Numbered from the stretch's first letter, positions 40,730 to 50,229 are shown. The stretch is 64,000 bases of DNA from Pedobacter boryungensis (GCF_013204825.1 NZ_JABMKV010000002.1:248001-312000), one strand, 5' to 3'. The notes: generated by a model from the letters alone, not told the origin. Made by a program: numbers and translations.

Positions 40730-42193
40730 ATGAAAGTACAGAATAGGGCTTTAACTACTCAAAAGAAAGATGATACTAAAACAATACTCATTATTGGAAT
40801 AGTTATCTTATTCTTGCAACTTGCGTTTCACTTAACAGTAAGCGCAAGACCAATTGAAGAAAGCTCAATACAAAGAAAGGATTCACTGAATTACCAACTC
40901 GGAATACAGCTGAATAATCCACAAATGTTAAAGCGATTAAACTTTCCAAATACGGTAAAGCGTTTCTACGAAAAAAGCAATTTTGAAACAAATTGGTTAA
41001 CATCTGAAGAGAATTCAGGGCCTACTGTAATGGCTATGCTTTTACTCGATTGCGTAAAGCAATACGGACTGCAGCTACGAGATTATCATCCTGAAATTTT
41101 AACATATGAAAAGCTACACAACTTATTTAGCGTAAATTCTCAAATTTCGACCGCACAAAAAATCGAGTTTGAATTGATGCTTAGCGATGCAATGGTTAGT
41201 ATGATTAATAATTTACATTATGGAGCATTCAACCCTACATTAAATAGATTTAGTATAGATAATGGAATAAAAGGCGGTCTTTATGCGGATGTTTTTCTGC
41301 ATACAGCCATAAAAAGTCCAAATTTAAGGGAAACAATACTTACAGTACAACCTAATATTGACCAATATAAACAGCTGCAAGCTTATATGAAACTCATCAT
41401 GGGACAATATGCCTGTGACTCCTATGAAACACCAGAACAGGAAATAAGAACGATTGCTATTAACATGGAACGCCTGCGCTGGATAGGAATAGAAAATAGC
41501 AGTTATTTGTTTGTAAATATTCCTTCCTTTAAGCTGACTTATTACACCAATGATAAAACATTAGAATATAAAATTGTAGTAGGGAAAGCTTCAACACCCA
41601 CTCCAACACTTGTTAGTACGATTGGCTATCTTGAAACTGCACCAGATTGGAAAATTCCTAGTAAGATCTTCATTAACGAAATGTTGCCAAAAGCGCAAAA
41701 GGATTTAGCTTACTTCGAAAATAACCACATGGCCGTTTATGATCAGAAGGAACATTTTGTCCCTATAAATGTACAAACATTAGCGCAAATCAAGCAAAAT
41801 CCTAAAATTTACCACGCAAGGCAAACTGCAGGTTGTGACAATGCGCTTGGCAAAGTGGTTTTTCGTTTTGCTAATCCCCATGATATCTACCTACATGATA
41901 CGCCAGAACAACAGTATTTCAGTCAGAGCAAAAGAGCCTTTAGTCATGGTTGCATCAGAGTTTCAAACGCCGAACAACTAGCCCAAATTTTAATGGAGAA
42001 CGATGGACAAGGAAACAGAATTGCTGATCTTAAAAAGTCAATGGCGAATTACAATAAGCAAAGATTTGCCCTTAAAAAGCCTTTACCTATTATCATCACC
42101 TATTTAACTATTACTGTTGAGGATGGACTTTTAGCTAAACATGCTGATATCTATTTAAAAGATAAATCACTAGAAAATAAAATGTTCAAATAA
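40730..42193 (+). CDS. Murein L,D-transpeptidase (YkuD domain)
   Basis: 487 residues from the ATG at 40730, where a basic head and single membrane anchor begin (TILIIGIVILFLQLAFHLTV). A scaffold part with peptidoglycan-binding-like helices (YEKSNFETNWLTSEE) precedes the YkuD catalytic domain: YKIVVGKASTPTPTLVS, then HDIYLHDTPEQ and SHGCIRVSNAEQLA with the catalytic Cys in SHGCIRV. It makes 3-3 crosslinks in peptidoglycan or attaches proteins to it. First gene in a five-gene plus-strand operon. Confidence 0.88.
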   Translation: MKVQNRALTTQKKDDTKTILIIGIVILFLQLAFHLTVSARPIEESSIQRKDSLNYQLGIQLNNPQMLKRLNFPNTVKRFYEKSNFETNWLTSEENSGPTVMAMLLLDCVKQYGLQLRDYHPEILTYEKLHNLFSVNSQISTAQKIEFELMLSDAMVSMINNLHYGAFNPTLNRFSIDNGIKGGLYADVFLHTAIKSPNLRETILTVQPNIDQYKQLQAYMKLIMGQYACDSYETPEQEIRTIAINMERLRWIGIENSSYLFVNIPSFKLTYYTNDKTLEYKIVVGKASTPTPTLVSTIGYLETAPDWKIPSKIFINEMLPKAQKDLAYFENNHMAVYDQKEHFVPINVQTLAQIKQNPKIYHARQTAGCDNALGKVVFRFANPHDIYLHDTPEQQYFSQSKRAFSHGCIRVSNAEQLAQILMENDGQGNRIADLKKSMANYNKQRFALKKPLPIIITYLTITVEDGLLAKHADIYLKDKSLENKMFK

Positions 42194-42200
42194 GAAAATC

Positions 42201-43073
42201 ATGAAAAAGATACTTGTTCCAATAGACTACTCTTCGCATTCGGATAATGCTGTAAACTATGCGATAGAAATTGCAAAGAAAATAAATGCAGATATCCATC
42301 TCTTTCATGGATTAGAAGCCCCAGAACTTATCGCAATGCCTGGGTTTATGGTTTGGCCAGCTGAAGATTTTTCAGAAATGAAAGAGGATGCAGATGAGGA
42401 CATGAAAAAATATGTGTTGAAACTTAAAGAAAATCCAATATACCAACATCCCTATTTCCCAAATATCACTTTCAGTACCGCAATTGGAATGACTACTCAG
42501 GTAATTAATCAAGCAATAGTAGATCAAAAACCTGATTTGGTAATAATGGGAATGGAAGGCAAAGGTAAAATTGACCGTTTTTTTCTTGGCAGTACCAGTA
42601 AACAGATGATTGAAAAAGCTTTGGTACCTATCCTTTTAGTTCCTGCAACAGCTAAATATCAACCACTTAATAAAATTGCTTTTGCAACAGATCTTTCTGA
42701 AAATGATTTAGATTCAATTCATGATCTAGCCCGACTGTTTTGCCTTTACAATCCAGAAATCCTTTTGATACATGTTGATGATCAACCTTCAGATTTCCAT
42801 GATCCCAAAAGTCCTTCAAATCAATTTTTGAACAGAGTAACCTGTAATATTAATTATGGTAAAATTTATTACCGATATATTAACGAAACGGATATTGACA
42901 AAGGCTTAAAATGGTTAACTGAGCATGGACTAGTTGATATTCTTTCTATGATTCACCGTCATCCAAGTATTTTTTCTAGAATTTTGGATGGAAGTCATAC
43001 CCAAAAGTTAGCAAGATCCATACACTTGCCATTATTAGTTATGCCTGAAGATAAAACCCCTATTGGTTGGTAA
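42201..43073 (+). CDS. Tandem universal stress protein (UspA family)
   Basis: 290 residues with two Usp domains. The first (1-150) is complete: KKILVPIDYSSHSDNAVNYAIEIA and VIMGMEGKGKIDRFFLGSTSKQMIEKALVPILLVP, with the ATP-binding G-x2-G-x9-G-S/T pattern. The second is diverged, with IAFATDLSENDLDSIHDL and a late LARSIHLPLLVMP. Usp proteins accompany FNR/FixK regulons in many bacteria. It lies 7 bases after the transpeptidase gene. Confidence 0.88.
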   Translation: MKKILVPIDYSSHSDNAVNYAIEIAKKINADIHLFHGLEAPELIAMPGFMVWPAEDFSEMKEDADEDMKKYVLKLKENPIYQHPYFPNITFSTAIGMTTQVINQAIVDQKPDLVIMGMEGKGKIDRFFLGSTSKQMIEKALVPILLVPATAKYQPLNKIAFATDLSENDLDSIHDLARLFCLYNPEILLIHVDDQPSDFHDPKSPSNQFLNRVTCNINYGKIYYRYINETDIDKGLKWLTEHGLVDILSMIHRHPSIFSRILDGSHTQKLARSIHLPLLVMPEDKTPIGW

Positions 43074-43082
43074 AGATTAATC

Positions 43083-43856
43083 ATGGAAATAGGAGAATTA
43101 AAAACGTTCTTTTCATTAGAACTTAGACGTGCTCGTGCATTGGTTAAAAGAATTTATACTGGCAAGCGCAAACTTGAGGAACTCCCGATGACGCTCCAGC
43201 ATTTTCTGATACATTCTGGATTTATGACGGATGTAAATATTCATCAAACAAAAATAGAATGGAAGAGCGCAGCACTTAAGTTCAATAAAACTGCAAACTG
43301 GAAATCTATAAATTGCATACAGCATAATTTCCTGCCTGATCCTATTAGGTTGGTGTATATGAAAAGCAAAATGTTTGGCATTTTTAGCCTTGAAGCATTT
43401 GATAGCTTTCGTCATGGCCGTGGAGCAATGATGGTAAGAATGGCGAAAATATTTAACATTACTAATGCCAAAGGCCCTGAAATGGATAAAGCCGAATTGG
43501 TCACTATTTTAGCCGAAACCATGATCATTCCAGATTACGCCTTACAAACCTATATCCAATGGGAAGAAATTAGTCATTATGAAATTAAAGGAACCATAAG
43601 TTATTATGGTATAAAAGCTAGTGGCATATTTTATTTCAACAACAATTTTGAAATCGAAAAGTTCGAAACCGAAGATCGTTGCTATACCGATAAAAACGGC
43701 AAATTCCATTCAATAAAGTGGACTGCAGAATGCAGTGATTATACCAGGCATAGAGAACTAAGTTTCCCAACAAACTTTAAAGCCACATGGAATTTTCCAA
43801 CAGGAGACTTTACTTATTTTAAAGGTGAGATCGACAACATTATTATTAATCCCTAA
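43083..43856 (+). CDS. DUF6544 (formerly DUF6920)-like protein
   Basis: 257 residues, soluble, no signal peptide. The order of blocks fits my memory of the DUF6544 family: LPMTLQHFLIHSGFM near the N terminus, a long beta-rich middle, KAELVTILAETMIIPDYAL, and a C-terminal half with beta strands (WEEISHYEIKGTISYYG). Function unknown. It sits between the Usp and LOG genes (9 and 3 base gaps). Confidence 0.65.
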   Translation: MEIGELKTFFSLELRRARALVKRIYTGKRKLEELPMTLQHFLIHSGFMTDVNIHQTKIEWKSAALKFNKTANWKSINCIQHNFLPDPIRLVYMKSKMFGIFSLEAFDSFRHGRGAMMVRMAKIFNITNAKGPEMDKAELVTILAETMIIPDYALQTYIQWEEISHYEIKGTISYYGIKASGIFYFNNNFEIEKFETEDRCYTDKNGKFHSIKWTAECSDYTRHRELSFPTNFKATWNFPTGDFTYFKGEIDNIIINP

Positions 43857-43859
43857 GCT

Positions 43860-44627
43860 ATGGATGCTACATATTCTACTCCTGCAGTTGATGAAATAAA
43901 AATTTCTGAAAAGAAAAAAGATAGCGAGAAAATCTTTTTAGAAGGGCCTAGATCTCGTTTAAAAGAACTGATTTTTACAATAAAAGTATTATTTGAGTTC
44001 ATTTCAGGATTTAGGGTGTTGCACTTTCTTGGGCCATGTGTGGCTGTTTTTGGATCTGCAAGAATTACAGAAGATTCTCCATATTATGAAAGCGCAAGAA
44101 AAATTGGGGCTGGTTTGGCGGGACAAGGGTTTACAACCATTACAGGCGGCGGGCCAGGTATAATGGAAGCTGCTAATCGTGGGGCACAGGAAAGTTTAGG
44201 TCAATCCATTGGCTGCAATATTCGTTTACCAAAAGAACAATATCCTAATCCATACCTAGATAAATGGTTTAATTTCAAGTATTTTTTTGTAAGAAAGGTG
44301 TTGATGTTTAAGTATTCAGATGCTTTTATTATTATGCCTGGTGGTATTGGTACTTTGGATGAATTCTTTGAAGCATTAACGCTGATACAAACCAAAAAGA
44401 TTTTGGACTTTCCTATTATCCTTTTTGGAACAAAATTCTGGCAACCATTAAGACCACTGTTTGCTTCTATGTTGGAAGCGAAAATGATAAGCAGTGAAGA
44501 CTTAAATCTAGTGCTATTCACAGATTCGGTTGAAGAAACTTTGCAACACATCAAAACTATAGCAATGGCTAAACACGCAGAAAAACGTAGACAGGCATTT
44601 AGAAGACTCCGTATTCTAGGGGAATAA
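43860..44627 (+). CDS. LOG-family protein (TIGR00730-like Rossmann fold)
   Basis: 255 residues. The Rossmann fold carries CVAVFGSARITEDSPYYESARKIG, GGGPGIMEAANRGA and MPGGIGTLDEFFEALTLIQ, the PGGxGTxxE motif of LOG enzymes. These hydrolyse nucleoside 5'-monophosphates to release the base, and plant members make cytokinin. The actual bacterial substrate here is unknown. The N-terminal ~50 residues are an extra charged/helical segment. It overlaps the next gene by one base. Confidence 0.87.
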   Translation: MDATYSTPAVDEIKISEKKKDSEKIFLEGPRSRLKELIFTIKVLFEFISGFRVLHFLGPCVAVFGSARITEDSPYYESARKIGAGLAGQGFTTITGGGPGIMEAANRGAQESLGQSIGCNIRLPKEQYPNPYLDKWFNFKYFFVRKVLMFKYSDAFIIMPGGIGTLDEFFEALTLIQTKKILDFPIILFGTKFWQPLRPLFASMLEAKMISSEDLNLVLFTDSVEETLQHIKTIAMAKHAEKRRQAFRRLRILGE

Positions 44628-45367
44628 TGATGGAAAAATACTGGCTTTTTTACCTTCTAGCTTTAGTGGCTGAAATCATTGGTACAGTAAGTGGTTTTGG
44701 CTCATCCATTCTTTTTATTCCTCTTGCTTCCTTATTCTTTGATTTTAAGCTTGTATTGGGTATAACCGCAATCTTCCACATCTTTAGTAATCTTTCTAAA
44801 ATTTATCTTTTCAAAAATGGGATTGATAAAAGGATTGCATTGAAAATGGGAATTCCAGCTATAATTGCGGTAATTATTGGCGCCTTGATTACCAATTTTC
44901 TTCCTCAAAAGGAACTGGAAATTATGATGAGCATCGCAATATTCTTTCTAGGATTGTATCTTCTTTTAAACACCAATAAAAAATTAAAAGACACCAATTC
45001 AAACCTAATCAATGGTGGTATTGCCTCGGGCTTTCTCGCTGGGCTGGTTGGAACGGGTGGCGCCATACGTGGGCTTACTTTAACAGCGTTCGGGTTAGAA
45101 AAAGATGTGTTTATTGCGACATCAGCCTTAATTGATCTTGGTGTTGATACCAGTAGAGCTATGGTATATGCAGCCAACGGATATGTACGTAAAGAATTTT
45201 TAATTATGCTCCCTTTCCTTTTAGCAATCAGTTTTGCAGGGACATGGATTGGGAAAAAAGTTTTAGCGCATATACCACAAAATTATTTCAAAAAAGTGGT
45301 GCTTGTTGTTATACTATTAACTTCACTTATTCAGTTGCTAATAAGTGTGTTAGATGCGCTAAAATAG
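44627..45367 (+). CDS. TauE/SafE-family membrane permease
   Basis: 246 residues and about seven helices. The family pattern is AEIIGTVSGFGSSILFIPLAS in the first half and its repeat GGIASGFLAGLVGTGGAIRGLTLTAFGL in the second. TauE/SafE proteins export sulfite or organosulfur anions, though many members are uncharacterised. Last gene of the plus-strand operon; a long hairpin follows at 45422. The start may be the first or second Met. Confidence 0.85.
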   Translation: MMEKYWLFYLLALVAEIIGTVSGFGSSILFIPLASLFFDFKLVLGITAIFHIFSNLSKIYLFKNGIDKRIALKMGIPAIIAVIIGALITNFLPQKELEIMMSIAIFFLGLYLLLNTNKKLKDTNSNLINGGIASGFLAGLVGTGGAIRGLTLTAFGLEKDVFIATSALIDLGVDTSRAMVYAANGYVRKEFLIMLPFLLAISFAGTWIGKKVLAHIPQNYFKKVVLVVILLTSLIQLLISVLDALK

Positions 45368-45421
45368 CTGGTTACTCACTAGATGGTATTGTGCACATAT
45401 TTTTCTCTTACAATAATCTAG

Positions 45422-45457
45422 GTGATACATCTCATTTCATCATATGAGATGTATCAC
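45422..45457. other. Perfect 14-bp hairpin downstream of the TauE-like gene
   Basis: GTGATACATCTCAT (45422-45435) and ATGAGATGTATCAC (45444-45457) with an 8-base loop. It lies 55 bases after the stop of the permease. It lacks a T run, so it is either a terminator of weak type, an mRNA 3' end stabiliser, or an operator for the lipoprotein gene at 45517. Confidence 0.6.
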
Positions 45458-45516
45458 GGCCACAGCAAATTAATTCAAGGAAATTTGATGGATTAATATC
45501 CATTAACTTCTTAACA

Positions 45517-45993
45517 ATGAAACTAATCTTAACGAGTAAATTAAAATCACCTTTCAATCAGTTTTTTGCTTTATTTTCTATAATCATACTGCTCAATGCC
45601 TGCACAGTTGAAAAAAAATATGATCAAATCCTTAAACATAGTACACATGACACGTTAACTAAATCGGTCAATTCAAGTCCAATAAAAAATATTGGTAAGC
45701 TGAAAAAAATGGAGCATGATGGAGTGATATTTGATCAATATATCTCAAATGATTTTCAATTTCCTAAGAAAAAGAAAGATAGTACTGCAATCATCAATTA
45801 TTTTGTAGAAGAGTCATTTGCGCAGTTAGGAAGAAGGGAATTCAAGCAATGCGATGTTGTTGTGATAAGAGGTGTACTCTTTCAAATTAATCTTAAAAAG
45901 AACTCTATCCCTGAGCGTTCCCGAACTCACAATCAATCAAGAATAGAGTTCATCGGAATGATCTTTGTATTACTTGGATTTTATTTCTTTTAA
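45517..45993 (+). CDS. Small lipoprotein of unknown function
   Basis: 158 residues. The signal ends in lipobox LLNAC about 29 residues from the start, long but normal for this phylum with an extended basic head. The mature part is charged with a DGVIFDQYISNDFQFPKKKKDST patch and a C-terminal hydrophobic tail (IGMIFVLLGFYFF) that could be a second anchor. No family is recognised. It is preceded by the 45422 hairpin. Confidence 0.55.
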   Translation: MKLILTSKLKSPFNQFFALFSIIILLNACTVEKKYDQILKHSTHDTLTKSVNSSPIKNIGKLKKMEHDGVIFDQYISNDFQFPKKKKDSTAIINYFVEESFAQLGRREFKQCDVVVIRGVLFQINLKKNSIPERSRTHNQSRIEFIGMIFVLLGFYFF

Positions 45994-46025
45994 ACCCTTT
46001 GTTATATGTGAAGTTGATATTTTAA

Positions 46026-46715
46026 TCAGTTTACACCAACATTAAAGAAATAACCAACTAGTGCTGATACCGCCATGGCCACAGTACCCCAAAAACAAAT
46101 CCTGATGACTGATTTCCATAGAGTTGCTCCACCAGCTTTGGCCGAAGCCATTGCAGAAATTGCTAAAAAAAGAATAGCACAACCATATTGATAAGGGATC
46201 ATCGATTTTATGGGTGCAGAAATTGCTACTGTTAAAGGTAAAAGACCCCCAACAATGAAAGCAGATGCAGAAGCAAATGCAGCTTGTAATGGTTTAGCAT
46301 TTGTGATCTCATTAATTCCCAGTTCATCTCTTGCATGAGCGCCAAGTGCATCATGTGCAGTTAGTTGTTTTGCAACTTCAATTGAAAGCTCTTTGCTAAG
46401 CCCCCTTTTTTCATATATTTTGGCTAACTCTAATAGCTCTATTTCTGGGATGGTTTCCAGCTCAAGCATTTCCCTTTTTAAATCTGCCGTTTCAATATCC
46501 GCTTGGGAACTTACAGAAACATATTCTCCGGCAGCCATTGATAATGCGCCCGCTACTACACCTGCTAACGCCGCTAAGATGATGGGGTTTCGAGTATCAC
46601 TCGCTGCCGCAATACCTATCACTAAACTAGATGTCGATATAATTCCATCGTTAGCCCCAAGAACGGCTGCTCTTAACCATCCACTTCTATTGGTATAGTG
46701 TTTTTCCAGTTCCAT
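46026..46715 (-). CDS. VIT1/CCC1-family transporter
   Basis: 229 residues and about five helices. The family pattern is YTNRSGWLRAAVLGANDGIISTSSLVIGIAAA and GALSMAAGEYVSVSSQADIETAD, then a helical cytoplasmic insertion, and a C-terminal SASAFIVGGLLPLTVA. VIT1/CCC1 proteins move Fe2+ or Mn2+. It follows the cytochrome b gene by 29 bases and could be the last gene of the thioredoxin-ApbE operon. Confidence 0.87.
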   Translation of the reverse strand: MELEKHYTNRSGWLRAAVLGANDGIISTSSLVIGIAAASDTRNPIILAALAGVVAGALSMAAGEYVSVSSQADIETADLKREMLELETIPEIELLELAKIYEKRGLSKELSIEVAKQLTAHDALGAHARDELGINEITNAKPLQAAFASASAFIVGGLLPLTVAISAPIKSMIPYQYGCAILFLAISAMASAKAGGATLWKSVIRICFWGTVAMAVSALVGYFFNVGVN

Positions 46716-46744
46716 TTAGCGATCGATTAACAGTTGTTTTTTCT

Positions 46745-47407
46745 CTACCCACCATTGATCATATCAGATACAATTCCTTTTCCCTCTTTTCTCTCAGCTA
46801 AAAATACACCAAAAATATGAACAATTATAAATGCAATAATTAAGTACATTATAAAACCATGGATTTCTTTTAGCTGGTGACTTAAAGATTTTGAAATTCC
46901 CAGTTCCTTATCGAATGCGATACATATACCCGTTATTACCATCAAGGTTAGTAAAAAATAGTAAGCTAGGTATAATGCTTTTGTAAGTAGTTCATGACGA
47001 GCCAATCTTCTTTCCTTTGGTTTTACAATATAATTCTGATAAGCAGTTTTAAGCTTATTAAAAAGTCGCTGATTTTTATCTTGAAATAATTCGCTGATTA
47101 TCCTAAATACGAGTAAAGCAGCAAGCGTATAGCCAAAATAGGTATGTATTCCCCAAACCTGATCTTCCATGCCATGGATAACAGCTCTTGCTTGTTGATC
47201 ATCCACTTGAGCTCCAGCCTGAACGAGTTCTTGCTTAACTAATCCAGAGTTTCCACGATCTAATAAGGTAGAGTTGATAAGTACTGTAATCAAAGACCCA
47301 CAAATTACCAAAGCACTTAACCAGTGCCACAATCTTAAACTTGCAGCGTTTTTTTTAAGGGGCGATCGATTTTCGATGCCCTTTGGATTTGGCTCAATTC
47401 CTCTCAT
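46745..47407 (-). CDS. Cytochrome b561-type membrane protein
   Basis: 220 residues with four helices and His residues in LRLWHWLSALVI, GIHTYFGYTLAAL, HQLKEIHGFIMYLII and IIVHIFGVFLA, which fit bis-haem b ligation. It probably passes electrons between the quinone pool and a periplasmic acceptor. It follows DUF3570 by 2 bases, so it is the membrane electron donor of this operon. Confidence 0.82.
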   Translation of the reverse strand: MRGIEPNPKGIENRSPLKKNAASLRLWHWLSALVICGSLITVLINSTLLDRGNSGLVKQELVQAGAQVDDQQARAVIHGMEDQVWGIHTYFGYTLAALLVFRIISELFQDKNQRLFNKLKTAYQNYIVKPKERRLARHELLTKALYLAYYFLLTLMVITGICIAFDKELGISKSLSHQLKEIHGFIMYLIIAFIIVHIFGVFLAERKEGKGIVSDMINGG

Positions 47408-47409
47408 TG

Positions 47410-48618
47410 TTATTTGAATTTTAAGTTAAGTGATATCACATTTGAAGTTAATTTGGTGGATCTGGTATAGTGTCCATACCTAAGCTCTAGCGTATTCAGC
47501 CTTTGCCATCCAAAAACTCCTTTTGGTGGTGAAAAATGGAGACCAGCACCATAAAAATTACTATTTAAGCTAGATAGGTCATAATCACTGGTATAATAGT
47601 TTGCTGTTGGATTATGCTGACCATAAGGCGCAAAATAATCAACACCGGTTTGTTCACTATAGCGATAAAAAGGACTAATTGAGAAAAAAGAGTTCAACTT
47701 TATTGGAACTTCAATCTCTGCAGTGTGTGCCCTGATACCCCAATCATCCATGTAATATCTGTAAAAGGAACGAAGCACAACATTATCACTTAGGAAATAG
47801 TTTAACCTTAAAGCAATAGGTAGCTTGTATCTCTTATTTGGAAGATTTTCAGCCCTTAATGATCCATCTATAAAGTAATCACGTTGATATTTTGTTGCCA
47901 AAAGTCCTTTCTGGTAGGCAGGTTCTACAATTAACAGGGCCTGAAGTTTATCAGTTAATACCTGAGAGAGTGAAAACGAAGCGCTAAATGAGTTTCTTGG
48001 GCTGGAACCATATTCATCATGACCTTTTGCATTCCCTGTTCTTAGTTCCACAGGTAGAATAACCGTCCAAGTATCAAGGAAAGCCTGAAGCTTAAAGTCG
48101 AATTGGGTATTCTTATCTTTTGATAAACGAGTAAGGTTAAAACCTGCGCCTATCGATTGATAATCAAACTCTGTTGAAAACGATCCAGTAAAACCAAATG
48201 AATTACCTGTCTTTTCGTTTGATCTCGTCCAATTCAAAGATGGGTAAATCCTTGTATCTGCAGAAGAAGCCGATGATATGGTGTTTGGGTCGATTTTATC
48301 TGATGATGCAGAGGTATAATGGTCGATTCCAACTTCGAAAAGAAAGGTGTTTTTCTTTCCAAACTTTCCATAATTTGAAAGTTGTAAATCGAAAGTATTG
48401 GCTAAGTCACTAAGCTTTTCTGTTCCAATGCCACCTGTAACAGCTGAATTATTCCCGTTCTGATTATAATAAGAGGAAACGATGTTTACCTCTTCCATCT
48501 TAAGTTTACGAGATTGATAATTGCTGGCATCAGCATGAACACTTTGTGGTTGTATCTGTGCATGAGCAGTTAATATTCCCAAGTAGAGCACAACAATGTG
48601 TAGATAAATCTTTTTCAT
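47410..48618 (-). CDS. DUF3570 outer-membrane beta-barrel
   Basis: 402 residues. A signal peptide ends near residue 20 (AHAQ). The DUF3570 signature is at the N terminus: EEVNIVSSYYNQNGNNSAVTGGIGTEKLSDLANTFDL. The rest is a barrel with repeated aromatic strands and a final LTSNVISLNLKFK ending near Phe-Lys. Function unknown. DUF3570 genes are regularly next to DUF4266, ApbE and a thioredoxin, as here. Confidence 0.88.
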   Translation of the reverse strand: MKKIYLHIVVLYLGILTAHAQIQPQSVHADASNYQSRKLKMEEVNIVSSYYNQNGNNSAVTGGIGTEKLSDLANTFDLQLSNYGKFGKKNTFLFEVGIDHYTSASSDKIDPNTISSASSADTRIYPSLNWTRSNEKTGNSFGFTGSFSTEFDYQSIGAGFNLTRLSKDKNTQFDFKLQAFLDTWTVILPVELRTGNAKGHDEYGSSPRNSFSASFSLSQVLTDKLQALLIVEPAYQKGLLATKYQRDYFIDGSLRAENLPNKRYKLPIALRLNYFLSDNVVLRSFYRYYMDDWGIRAHTAEIEVPIKLNSFFSISPFYRYSEQTGVDYFAPYGQHNPTANYYTSDYDLSSLNSNFYGAGLHFSPPKGVFGWQRLNTLELRYGHYTRSTKLTSNVISLNLKFK

Positions 48619-48629
48619 GTTAAATTGAA

Positions 48630-48860
48630 TTAGTTACAGCCACATCCACCACCACTTTTTCCTCCGTTGGCACCTGAAGCACCTTCACGATACAATTGAA
48701 AACTCTGTTCAAATTTCTGTACCTTTCTAGCCGACAACACCATGTCGGCATCGTTGATTTTGTTTTTTTGATAAGCTTTAACCGAACTACATGAAGCTAG
48801 AAATCCTGTTCCGAGCAAGCCTAGTAATGTATATAAAATTATTTCTCTCGTATTTTTCAT
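48630..48860 (-). CDS. DUF4266 lipoprotein
   Basis: 76 residues. The signal peptide ends in lipobox ASC, followed by SSVKAYQKNKINDADM and QSFQLYREGASGANGGKSGGGCGCN. The C-terminal Cys-x-Cys could bind metal or receive a cofactor. DUF4266 is always a companion of DUF3570 and ApbE in my experience of the phylum. The start overlaps the ApbE stop by one base. It ends 11 bases before DUF3570. Confidence 0.88.
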   Translation of the reverse strand: MKNTREIILYTLLGLLGTGFLASCSSVKAYQKNKINDADMVLSARKVQKFEQSFQLYREGASGANGGKSGGGCGCN

Positions 48861-49801
48861 CAGTTCTTAATATGAATGTTTTTTGATGTGTATATATCAT
48901 CAACGTCATCTACAATAATGCAGGCAACATTTTTGAGTTGATTAATGAGGTTTAGTCCAACTTTAACTCCCATTACCATTACAGGTGTAGCTAATGCATC
49001 AGCCAATTCTGCACTAGGGCAAATAATGCTTACGCTTTTTATTCCAGTAACAGGAAGTCCTGTTTTTGGATCGATAGTATGAGAATACCTAACACCATCT
49101 ATCATGATAAATTTTTCGTAATTGCCAGAAGTAGCAATCGCCATGTTACTGATATTTAGCGAAGAAAACGGACGAGTGGTTTGATCTGGATCTGCGATGC
49201 CGATTGTCCAAGGAGAGCCATTTGGTTGTTGTCCCCACGTTACTAAGTCTCCAGCAGCATTCACAATACCGCTTTCAATACCTAAGTTCTGGAGTAATTG
49301 TTTGGCTTTATCGGCCGCATATCCTTTTCCAATTCCGCCAAAACCTATTCTCATACCTCTATTCTTTAACATCACAGTCTGGTTCTCTCTATCGATAATT
49401 ACATAGTTAAAGTTGATAAGTGCAACTGATTTTAAAGCCAACGCTGCATCTGGTAAAGAATTCATATTTACATCAAAGTTCCATAGACTTTTATCGATTG
49501 ACCCGTATGAAATATCAAATGCACCATCGGTAATTGAAGAAATTCTTTTCGATCTCTCGATCAGCTCCAAAACTTCCATATCAACTTTAACAGGCGTTAT
49601 CCCAGCATATTTATTGATTTGATTAGCTTGGCTATCTTCTCTGAAGGTAGAAAGTAGCTGTTCAATGCGCTGAATTTCCGTAATGGCCTGGTCAATTGCG
49701 TGTTCACCAAAAGCCTGATCTTGTACAACAACAGTAAACTCAAATCGATTTCCCATCAATTTGGTTATCCTTTTACATTGTATGTGCATTTCTGCAATCA
49801 T
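48860..49801 (-). CDS. apbE: FAD:protein FMN transferase (ApbE family)
   Basis: 313 residues with no clear lipobox. ApbE blocks include MGNRFEFTVVVQD, GAFDISYGSIDKSLWNF, RMRIGFGGIGKGYAADKAKQLL, VNAAGDLVTWG and the HTIDPKTGLPVTGIKSVSIICPSAELADALATPVMVMG stretch. It attaches FMN through a phosphoester to a Thr or Ser of a partner protein. The partner is not obvious here; DUF4266 or DUF3570 products are candidates. Overlaps the thioredoxin gene by 4 bases. Confidence 0.88.
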   Translation of the reverse strand: MIAEMHIQCKRITKLMGNRFEFTVVVQDQAFGEHAIDQAITEIQRIEQLLSTFREDSQANQINKYAGITPVKVDMEVLELIERSKRISSITDGAFDISYGSIDKSLWNFDVNMNSLPDAALALKSVALINFNYVIIDRENQTVMLKNRGMRIGFGGIGKGYAADKAKQLLQNLGIESGIVNAAGDLVTWGQQPNGSPWTIGIADPDQTTRPFSSLNISNMAIATSGNYEKFIMIDGVRYSHTIDPKTGLPVTGIKSVSIICPSAELADALATPVMVMGVKVGLNLINQLKNVACIIVDDVDDIYTSKNIHIKN

Positions 49802-50229
49802 TTGGTAGATATTTTTACAATATCTGATATGAATTGCTCTGGTGTTTCATCAGGATAACCATCCCAGGTTTTAAGCACCTTGCCATTCTCATCCACTAGG
49901 AGGGTAAAAGGAAAGCGACCGTCTTTATTATACTGTTCTGCTAAGGATTCGTTCAGTTTTACCTGTTCTTTGGAGAGCTGGTTCTTCTTTTGTCGTGGGA
50001 AATCTGCACGCACAAGCAACAAGTTTGTAGAGGCATATTTTTCAAATACAGTTGATTCGAATATCTCTTCTCTTAGCCTAATGCAGGGCCCGCACCAATC
50101 AGATCCAGAGAAGTTAACCAATATGAGCTGGTGTGTAGTTTTTGCCTTTTTTTGAGTTTCAGGGAAATTGCTCGACCAAAGTTGAGGGACAAATAAGAAT
50201 GCGAACAATGCAATTGATATCGATTTCAT
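49798..50229 (-). CDS. Periplasmic thioredoxin-family protein
   Basis: 143 residues. A signal peptide ends near residue 19 (LWSSN). The redox motif is DWCGPC in VNFSGSDWCGPCIRLREEIFES. The cis-Pro region is DGRFPFTLLVDENGKVL. It is the first gene of the operon with ApbE, DUF4266, DUF3570 and cytochrome b, and may reduce a Cys pair in DUF4266. It has the 20-bp sequence shared with the OmpR-type regulator promoter upstream, at 50333. Confidence 0.85.
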   Translation of the reverse strand: MKSISIALFAFLFVPQLWSSNFPETQKKAKTTHQLILVNFSGSDWCGPCIRLREEIFESTVFEKYASTNLLLVRADFPRQKKNQLSKEQVKLNESLAEQYNKDGRFPFTLLVDENGKVLKTWDGYPDETPEQFISDIVKISTK

